A stretch of DNA of 64,000 nt, from positions 434,001-498,000 of the forward strand of contig JAOTON010001480.1 of assembly GCA_034440635.1 (NCBI GenBank), given 5' to 3'. The notes beneath the pieces are model-generated. The model did no database searches, was not told where the DNA came from, and saw only the letters and a list, made by a program, of their open reading frames with translations. Position numbers and translations under genes: made by a program. This document shows positions 57,152 to 64,000 of the stretch, piece after piece. This DNA comes from Lepas anatifera. Lineage: Eukaryota; Arthropoda; Thecostraca; Lepadidae. Each line of letters starts with the position of its first letter. The stretch's first letter is position 1.

Positions 57152-57714
57152 CTAGATACGGGCTGGCCCACGGGACAGCTCTCTGGAACTTGGCACGTGA
57201 ACAGAGAGGGTACGCATGGGCACGGTGGTGGTGCGCAGTGGGTCGTGTCGGGACGGTGGCTTCCGGCACCCGAACGCTGCCAGAAACGACTGTCTGAACC
57301 CCGAATTCATGAAACAGTAGGTGATGGGATTGCAACACGCCGACGTATAGGACACCGCCTGGCACAAGCTGATGCCGCCGCTGCCCAGGATCCTGTAGAC
57401 AGACGTCGGATAGAACAGGCTAGCCGTTATGATAATATAAACCGGTGTCCAGCACACGAAGAACTCTACAACGACAACGAACAGCATAAGGATGACCCTG
57501 CGCTTGCTGGCGAGCGACTTGGCAGCGTTGCTGCGTCGAAGGCGGAGGGACAGCGTGCCGTTGGTCTTGTTGTCCCCACTGTTGGCACACAGCGCCCTGG
57601 TAGCGAAGTCGGAGGTGTTGTTGGTAGTCTTTCCCTTGTGACCGGAATCGCTAGCCAGAGCAGATGTTTGTGCTGGGGGAGGGAAGACATCGGTAGTGCT
57701 CTCATCTGAGCGAG
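57152..57714 (-). CDS. CCK/sulfakinin-receptor-like GPCR, last exon (ICL3 to C-tail)
   Basis: Class A neuropeptide receptor, acting in the plasma membrane and coupling to a G protein. The exon opens after a CCCTCTTGCAG acceptor at 57715 and runs 563 nt to a stop at 57152-57154. It encodes a long third intracellular loop ending SLASKRRVIL, then TM6 with the FFVCWTP motif, TM7 ending in NPITYCFMN (NPxxY), the helix-8 segment GFRQSF and a cysteine in AAFGCRK that may be palmitoylated. CWTP and SCxNPxxYCFMN-like signatures are those of cholecystokinin and sulfakinin receptors. The exon starts in phase 1 and matches the preceding exon (61987-62163). A related peptide receptor remains possible. Confidence 0.85.
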
Positions 57715-57884
57715 CTGCAAGAGGGTTCTACTGCACAATGTGCTAATAGTGTACAGACACAGTGTCGCAACTTGATTTGTCAAACTTTAGCAAGATGATA
57801 CTCAAAGCTCATCAGCCAGTATTCAGAACTGAAACCCTATGTTGATTGCGCTCATCTGGCAAATGCCGAAGCTTATCATTGACC

Positions 57885-58385
57885 CCCTATCCTAACCGGA
57901 CGGTCGCCGACGATCGACGACGGTTAGCGTCAGTTGTAGAGCAGTAATTTACCTGTCTCCTGGAGTTTTGACTGGCAGAGGAAAGGTTCACCTTTGGCAG
58001 CAGTCTGACAGCTCAAGTTGCGATGAACGCTGTTTACCAATAATCAAAATTTAGCTGGTGGCAAGAACTATTAAAAGGGTGGTTTAGGCGAAAAAGGCTT
58101 CCAGTTTCCATAGGTTGGTCAGTATGAATTTTAATTTGAATTGTTATTCTAAAACACATATTACATTTATCGACTAAAAACAACAACACATAACACAGAT
58201 ATCGGCTTCTGACACAGGACGTCGGCGTCAGAAATTGTACATTGTTCAACTTTTGCTGCGACGCGTTGCAACGTCTTGCAACGAGTTGCGTCAGTGCCTT
58301 TGTGTCCAAACCGAAATTCCCAGTCGTTGCGGCAGATCGACGGCTTGCGACGCGTTGCGTCTTGGTTAGGACACCCGGTTAAAAG
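57885..58385. mobile_element. Possible MITE in the GPCR intron
   Basis: Near-inverted ends, TATCCTAACCGG on the left and the complement of TGTCCTAACCAA on the right, with GACG/GTTGCG-rich subterminal sequence on both sides. No clear target duplication is seen and the class is not assigned. Confidence 0.32.
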
Positions 58386-60284
58386 CTGCGATTGTTCGAA
58401 AAATACCGCATCAAGACAGCCATCATGAATAAGATAAATGGGCACAAAATGACCACCCTAATACCCCGAACTAGATGATGGTGCTAATTGAGATGACAAA
58501 AAAGTATACTGTGCCAGGAAATAAATAGTTTTGAGGTTGTTTAAAAATAAACTTTTCAGTGTTTGAATACATTTACTTGCCTGGTAAGCTCCGACATTTT
58601 GAAAATGAATTCTTAACTGCCAAAAGTAAGCACATGAAAAAAACAGTAGGCATGATGCTTTTCTCGTGTCAAAAATCCCAAATCGTTCATGTCTATTATC
58701 TTGCTCTGGTATATCAACAATTGGTGCTCAAAATCTTATTCTAAAACTTTATCAGGCTCTAAAATATTATCTAAATTTCCATTCAAAGGCTAAAAAAGAA
58801 TAGCATATGCTTGAAGTTAGCTTTTGGCTGGTCTGCTGCATTTTCATTAAATGCGAATAACGACAAATAGTGACCGCCCCTCCATCAGTTTAATCGACGG
58901 TGTTCTTGAATCATGGTGTCAGAGCTCACGTTGCTTTCGTCACAACCACAACACCAAAAGAAAATGATATTTTGGATCATCTCCGAGTGGTCCCAAATCA
59001 TCTGGATCTGGATTTTTTAAGGAGCTTGCGCAAATAATCATGCATGAGTCATGTTCAATGCGGCGGTGCACCGCCCTAGCTTTTTTTAGGCGACTCACAA
59101 AAACCTAAGCGGGCTTGAGAACATCCTCCCACCTGCTCCAAAAGGAAGGGTGTTAAAGCATATAGAAGCAATACCATATCCATTCTAGTTGAGCATTAAA
59201 CATTTTCAGTCTCTTCTCTGGGATATAGCTAGCAACCTCATACGAACTGTCTTCACTAAGACAAATCGTAGAAAAATGGAGGCGGGCTGCCGAACCTCAG
59301 GCGAAAGATAAATCGTTTTGGTCAGATTCATTTAACCTCTGATCAGCTTTTACGGCAGCGTGAGATCCAAATAGTGGAAGCCGAATTCATCAAAACTAAT
59401 TCAACGATAGCCAAGTCTGACACTGTGTAACAATGGACTTTTGTCGATTTGAAAAGAAACACATTGTATATGCCTCAGCGGTGAGCGGTGCGTCCGGTCA
59501 GATCTAAGTAGAGATACCAATTGTGTTGTTTCTGAACTCATTATCTGGCTTACTTGACCTGAAAAATTCCGTTCAAACTTAGCAACACCACCGTCGTTGG
59601 AAAAGTAAGAGTCACAGACACCGGGCTGGCGCGAAGTGAGGAGGAATCAGTCATTAGGCGGCCGCAAACCGCGCTCAAAGCAGTGACATGAATGGATACA
59701 TCCACTCTTGCTTTATTCATCGCTGGCTTTTCACTAGTGTGTACATTTTTCGTCAAATTGTATAAAGAGCGTTTACAATATTTTGGTGCAGTATTTCTCG
59801 GCTTCGTGTGCATTTAGCCGAACACACTGTGTACGCATATTTCTGACAAAAGGAACAAGTCTGGAAAGTCACATATTTCTGATAAAAGTACCAGGTCAGG
59901 AAAATCCCACATGACGGCGACGATCAGTTCCTGCGCAATACAAGGCTAAAGAATTTACTTTTGGTATCTGTAAGTGTATTGAAATTGTGCTGTTCTCACA
60001 AGAAATCGATATGTGTATCAAGTCTTTCCAATGTGTTTAACCCAAATCGCTGCGTCAGCTGTTCCTAAAATAAAGCCAGGGGCTTTTTAAGCCTGAAAAG
60101 TAAACTAGGAACGCACATCTAACGAACATAATATTGAAAAGAGTAAGTGCATGGCCTATTATTGTCATCATCATGTGAACATTATATTAAACCAGCGACA
60201 TTCCTCTTTCCTGGAAGAAAGAACTACGTATTAAATGATAGGCAATATACAACTCAGAAGTCACGTTGACACGAGCGGCGGCGG

Positions 60285-61330
60285 TGGCTCATGGGGCTCA
60301 TGGGACTGACCACCATGCACGGGGCCAGGGATGACTTTAGGGGAGGGGGCAGCTCATGAGGTTCATGGGACTGGCCACCATTCACGGGGCCAGGGTTGAC
60401 TTTAGGGGAGGGGGGCAGCTCATGGGGCTCATGGGACTGGCCACCATGCACGGGGCCAGGGATGACTTTAGGGGAGGGGGCAGCTCATGGGGCCAATGGG
60501 ACTGGCCACCATGCACGGGGCCAGGGTTGACTTTAGGGGAGGGGGCAGCTCATGAGGTTCATGGGACTGGCCACCATGCACGGGGCCAGGGATGACTTTA
60601 GGGGAGGGGGGGCAGCTCATGGGGCCAATGGGACTGGCCACCATGCACGGGGCCAGGGTTGACTTTAGGGGAGGGGGGGCAGCTCATGGGGCTCATGGGA
60701 CTGGCCACCATTCACGGGGCCAGGGTTGACTTTAGGGGAGGGGGCAGCTCATGAGGTTCATGGGACTGGCCACCATGCACGGGGCCAGGGATGACTTTAG
60801 GGGAGGGGGGCAGCTCATGGGGCCAATGGGACTGGCCACCATGCACGGGGCCAGGGTTGACTTTAGGGGAGGGGGGGCAGCTCATGGGGCTCATGGGACT
60901 GGCCACCATGCACGGGGCCAGGGATGACTTTAGGGGAGGGGGGCAGCTCATGGGGCCAATGGGACTGGCCACCATGCACGGGGCCAGGGTTGACTTTAGG
61001 GGAGGGGGCAGCTCATGGGGCTCATGGGACTGGCCACCATGCACGGGGCCAGGGATGACTTTAGGGGAGGGGGCAGCTCATGAGGTTCATGGGACTGGCC
61101 ACCATGCACGGGGCCAGGGTTGACTTTAGGGGAGGGGGGGCAGCTCATGGGGCTCATGGGACTGGCCACCATTCACGGGGCCAGGGATGACTTTAGGGGA
61201 GGGGGGCAGCTCCTGGGGCTCATGGGACTGGCCACCATTCACGGGGCCAGGGATGACTTTAGGGGAGAGGGGCAGCTCATGGGGCTGGCCACCATGCACG
61301 GGGCCAAGGTGGACTTTAGGGGAGGGGGGC
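60285..61330. repeat. 65-bp tandem array in the GPCR intron (about 16 copies)
   Basis: Units of 64-67 bp containing CAGCTCATGGG, GGACTGGCCACCATGCACGG, and GACTTTAGGGGAGGGGG. Length varies mainly in the terminal G-run. Sequence variants (GAGGTTCATGG, GGGGCCAATGG, GGGGCTCATGG; AGGGATGAC or AGGGTTGAC; ATGCACG or ATTCACG) recur in partly repeating order, so blocks of several units have been copied together. Frames on both strands are repeat artefacts. Confidence 0.92.
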
Positions 61331-61986
61331 AAGCTAGACGATTGGGCTACAGCACAAATAGCTGCTGTTTTCTTCTGGTTTTATTTTTCAACTCTTACTT
61401 TCAACTGGACCCAACTCAACATAAGAAACACTGAATGAAGTGCTGTCTTTAAAACCCACTCATCACGGTGCTGGACTCGTACTTGCTTTGTCTACCAGGC
61501 ACGCTCAGCGCATGTCAACCAACAAGACAAATAGGGTTTAAAGGCAACACTGGGTTTGATGAACAGTTGGAAGTGGAGTCCAGAAGACAACAACAGCTAT
61601 TCGTGCTGTAGCCCAATCTTCCAGTTTGTCCCAAAAATACAGCCCTGGCAGCATGCATATTGGCCGGCGTCTGCCAACCGCTGCAAACAGATGTGAATGT
61701 GAAACACTTGTGAAGGGTTGTGGCTTGCAAGAGACCAGTGCTTTCCAACTTTCAGAAAGCAATCCTGTTTTTGTTATCTCAAGATCCAAAAGGACAGGAC
61801 ACCTCAACGCTTATAATTGGTATTGGTATTGGGGTCAAAAAGGGAAGCTTGCTCGAACAGTCTTGATTATTTCTTAGGATTTATGGGTCTCTTTTAAGCC
61901 AGAGTTTTATTAGTCTAAGCCATCCATCGTTAAAGCTCGTCGACTCTGTTATTTCCTCATTATGTTCCAAAACGTAGGAGTCCCAC

Positions 61987-62163
61987 CGATGATTTGCTGG
62001 CCGGCCTCCTCATTTCGCATCAGGCCGCAGAGAGTGAGCGTAATGGAGACGAAGGTGACGACCATGGCAATCAGAGGCAGCAGCAGGTAGGTCAGGTCGA
62101 TGAAGACCATGTAGCCTTGCTCCAAACCCGGTGTCGGCCACTTCTCCCGACACTTATACCGAC
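61987..62163 (-). CDS. CCK/sulfakinin-receptor-like GPCR, internal exon (ECL2-TM5)
   Basis: 177-nt exon with acceptor TTTCTGTCCGCCAG (ending at 62164) and donor ATCG/GTGGGA at 61987/61986. The frame reads RYKCREKWPTP, with the ECL2 cysteine expected to bond to TM3, then a hydrophobic TM5 (YMVFIDLTYLLLPLIAMVV and on), then the start of ICL3 (LMRNEEAGQQIIG). It begins with two bases of a split codon and ends after one base, matching the phase of the last exon. TM1-4 exons must lie beyond or be hidden at higher coordinates and were not found before 64000. The exon is too short and split to show as a long frame. Confidence 0.82.
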
Positions 62164-62213
62164 CTGGCGGACAGAAAGGTCAGCATGTAAGGTGTGCAGG
62201 ATCTTCCACAGTC

Positions 62214-63206
62214 TTAACCCTGGCCCCGGTGGGGGGTGTTGGAAAACCCCCCCGGATTTTTCCGGCGGTACGAAAAAACGGCGGCACGAAGCGCCGCCGT
62301 ACTTGGCACACCTTACCCTTGATCGATTCCGCATCTTTCCCTACAATTTTAAGGTAGGGTCATCTCGGGTTAGGCCACCAGTGCAGTTCAAGTGACCTTA
62401 CCTCCAAAAATGTTTAAGGTGGCATAAGTAAGAAATGGGTGAATCCAGATAGAAACGTATACCACATAATGGTCCCACCGAGTGCTACAAAACATATTCC
62501 ACGATTTTTCATATCGATGACCTAAGGTCAAGCACGGATCATGCATGACCTCTCCATTGGAAGTACATGGGACAAACATAAATTGGGTTGTATTTGCGTA
62601 GATACAGCTGAGAATACCTTCATATTCTTCAAATCGTAGTATCCTGGGCCCCTTTCCAGTTTCATGTTGCAACTTTTGGCCTGTGACCTCTGAGAGGTCA
62701 TCTGGGGCTACGTTAACAGTTTTCAGACTTGGGCCAATGAGTTTGCATGACATGATGATACCGGTTTATTTTTTATACCATTGCGTTTGGACTGACCATT
62801 GCGAGTTGATTGATGTGCATATTGGCTATGCTAGGTTAAAAAGTGACGTTGACCTGACCTGAGGTCAGGTTATTTTGTGTTTTGACCTACGAGTAGTATG
62901 ATCATATTATACATCATTCGATTCGACGTGACGAGATGAAGCAAATGGTGCCTAAAGATGATTCGAACTCCTGGCATATGCTAGAGCCAAAAACTCTACT
63001 CAAAATACCACCTTCTTTGATCTGTCATGACCTCAATATTGACCTGAGCCAAAACGTGACTGATATAGTTTCTTCATGAATTTGTGTGGGCTATCCACCA
63101 GCCTCCGCATTTTTCGTTATTCTGCATAGTGACTTATTTCGAGGGGGTTTCAAACAACCCCCACCAGGGCAAAGGTGGCTCGGAGGCCCACCGGGGCATG
63201 GCTTAA
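62214..63206. mobile_element. TTAA-flanked MITE, subfamily T2
   Basis: 993 bp between TTAA 62214-62217 and 63203-63206. Ends are CCCTGGCCCCGGTGGG and GCCATGCCCCGGTGGG. The interior aligns with the T1 MITEs (the AAAACGGCGGC palindrome near 62275, GCCGCCGTACTTGG, and the TGACCT/AGGTCA runs) at clearly lower identity. It lies just upstream of the ECL2-TM5 exon, within the preceding intron. Confidence 0.78.
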
Positions 63207-63304
63207 TTAGGCGTTTGCATGTAATTTGACGCTGAGCAGGCTCTTAATAACACTTTAAAATGTTTCGATCCCTTTTTATAACCAACATTTGGTTTACTCA
63301 CCGT

Positions 63305-63575
63305 GCTACATGAACACTGGAAGGGGCCTCGTAAGCCCCCCCTCCACCTATTTTTCCGAGGTGGCCGAAGAACCACTCGTAGATGAAAAACATACTGAGC
63401 CACATTTAACCAAATTGAATGGTGGGTCGATTGGGGAAATAATTTTGAAAATCGGTAAAATTTTTGACTTTTAGGTTTTCAAAGTCAGATCTATATTTTA
63501 AGATTTCGACAATTGCGGGGTCGGACCAATCCGCTTGCATTGGAAACCGAGTTCTGACGTCATAATAGGGGCGCA
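63305..63575 (-). mobile_element. Dispersed TTAA-type repeat, family T3, second copy
   Basis: Inverse copy of 36660-36930, for example TTTTTCCGAGGTGGCC against the complement of GGCCATCTCGGAAAAA. The end carries a GGGGCCTCGTAAGCCCC palindrome near 63322-63340. The borders are not clear. Confidence 0.55.
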
Positions 63576-63740
63576 GCCAGAGCTTTGGTATGGGGGCACA
63601 CCAACTTTGAGGGGCACCCCGGGAGAAAGGGCACTTTTTAACGTATCCTAAAAAACTCACCATATCTTTGTTTATTTCATTTTTTGGGCATCTTTGGTTA
63701 AAAAATGCACATAAATCATTGACAGAGAAGGAAAACTCGA

Positions 63741-64000
63741 TTAACACGCGCCCCGCTGGGGTCCCTTGCATTACGCGCCCCGCTGGGGGGCGTTCTTCGC
63801 CCCCTCCGTATCTCGTTCCCAACGAAAGCTAAAGGAAAATTACGGGCGTCGTTCGAAAGCTCTGGACAAGACAAAGAGAATTTATAAGGGGAATTTTTAT
63901 GTCAGGTCAATATTGAGGTCAGCATAGGTCAAAGAATGCTCCATAGGCTTACAACAGAGCAGTGTACGTTTCCCTCCCTAGATTTGCCCTCAGGGGAGCT
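63741..64000 (+). mobile_element. TTAA-type MITE, cut by the window edge
   Basis: Begins TTAACACGCGCCCCGCTGGGG with a second copy of CGCGCCCCGCTGGGG about 30 bp in, like the double subterminal repeats of family T1. TCAGGTCAATATTGAGGTCA-type half-sites follow near 63902. The right end is outside the window. Confidence 0.6.

Larger units (their letters stand above)
57715..61986 (-). other. Intron of the GPCR gene
   Basis: Bounded by a GT donor at 61986-61985 and an AG acceptor at 57716-57715 on the minus strand. It is about 4.27 kb and includes the 65-bp tandem array at 60285-61330. The rest (58390-60280 and 61335-61980) shows no recognised feature. Confidence 0.75.

Noticed and set aside
57026..57709. 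227-codon plus-strand frame over the receptor exon
   Set aside because: It is antisense to a well-supported GPCR exon with TM6/TM7 motifs and splice signals.

Overview
The window is repeat-dense eukaryotic (animal) DNA. The evidence is two spliced exons of a neuropeptide GPCR with phase-matched splice sites, an L1/Tx1-type non-LTR retrotransposon, many MITEs (short non-autonomous DNA transposons) and several minisatellites. It contains no prokaryotic operons, rRNA genes or CRISPR arrays. The receptor's 'NPITYCFMN' TM7 signature resembles cholecystokinin/sulfakinin receptors, so an invertebrate is likely, possibly an arthropod or chelicerate. The species cannot be fixed from the sequence alone. 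Nearly all short open frames here are chance readings of repeats.

Layout. (1) About 430-22067 and 30356-35690 form one mosaic higher-order array. It is built from about six reusable non-coding modules, called here M1, M1', M2, M3a, M3b and M4. M2 is a divergent tandem repeat that places a TGCGCATGCGCA-like palindrome almost exactly every 136 bp. M3b is a 50-bp minisatellite whose monomer contains a hAT-type MITE terminus. A 4.12-kb block (7498-11611) is tandemly duplicated at 11620-15732 with an 8-bp filler at the junction. The array ends in a field of hairpin-forming monomers (34665-35690). (2) At 22068-30345 a minus-strand LINE of about 8.3 kb (ORF1, ORF2, short poly-A) has split the array. 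It is flanked by a 10-bp target duplication. Its ORF1 is broken by a TTAA-flanked MITE (29038-29885), and its ORF2 carries at least two frameshifts. (3) 35.7-49.5 kb is a belt of degenerate minisatellites, more copies of the TTAA MITE (42667, 45838, 48601) and hAT-like MITEs with 8-bp duplications (39779, 43742, 45410). (4) 49950-52367 is a 2.4-kb foldback element with inverted arms of about 0.77 kb and an 8-9-bp duplication. A hAT transposase C-terminal fossil follows at 52485-52847. (5) 55.4-62.2 kb holds the 3' part of a CCK/sulfakinin-receptor-like gene on the minus strand (exons 61987-62163 and 57152-57714). A 65-bp tandem array lies in the intron and a 29-bp tandem array lies just 3' of the stop codon. 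Further TTAA-type elements occupy the upstream intron and the window edge.

Insertions can be ordered: the module array is oldest, then the LINE, then the MITE inside LINE ORF1. The only host gene supported is the GPCR. The most unusual signals are the 136-bp phased palindromes, the minisatellite built on a transposon terminus, the nuclear-receptor-like half-sites carried by the TTAA MITEs, the hairpin array, and the foldback element.
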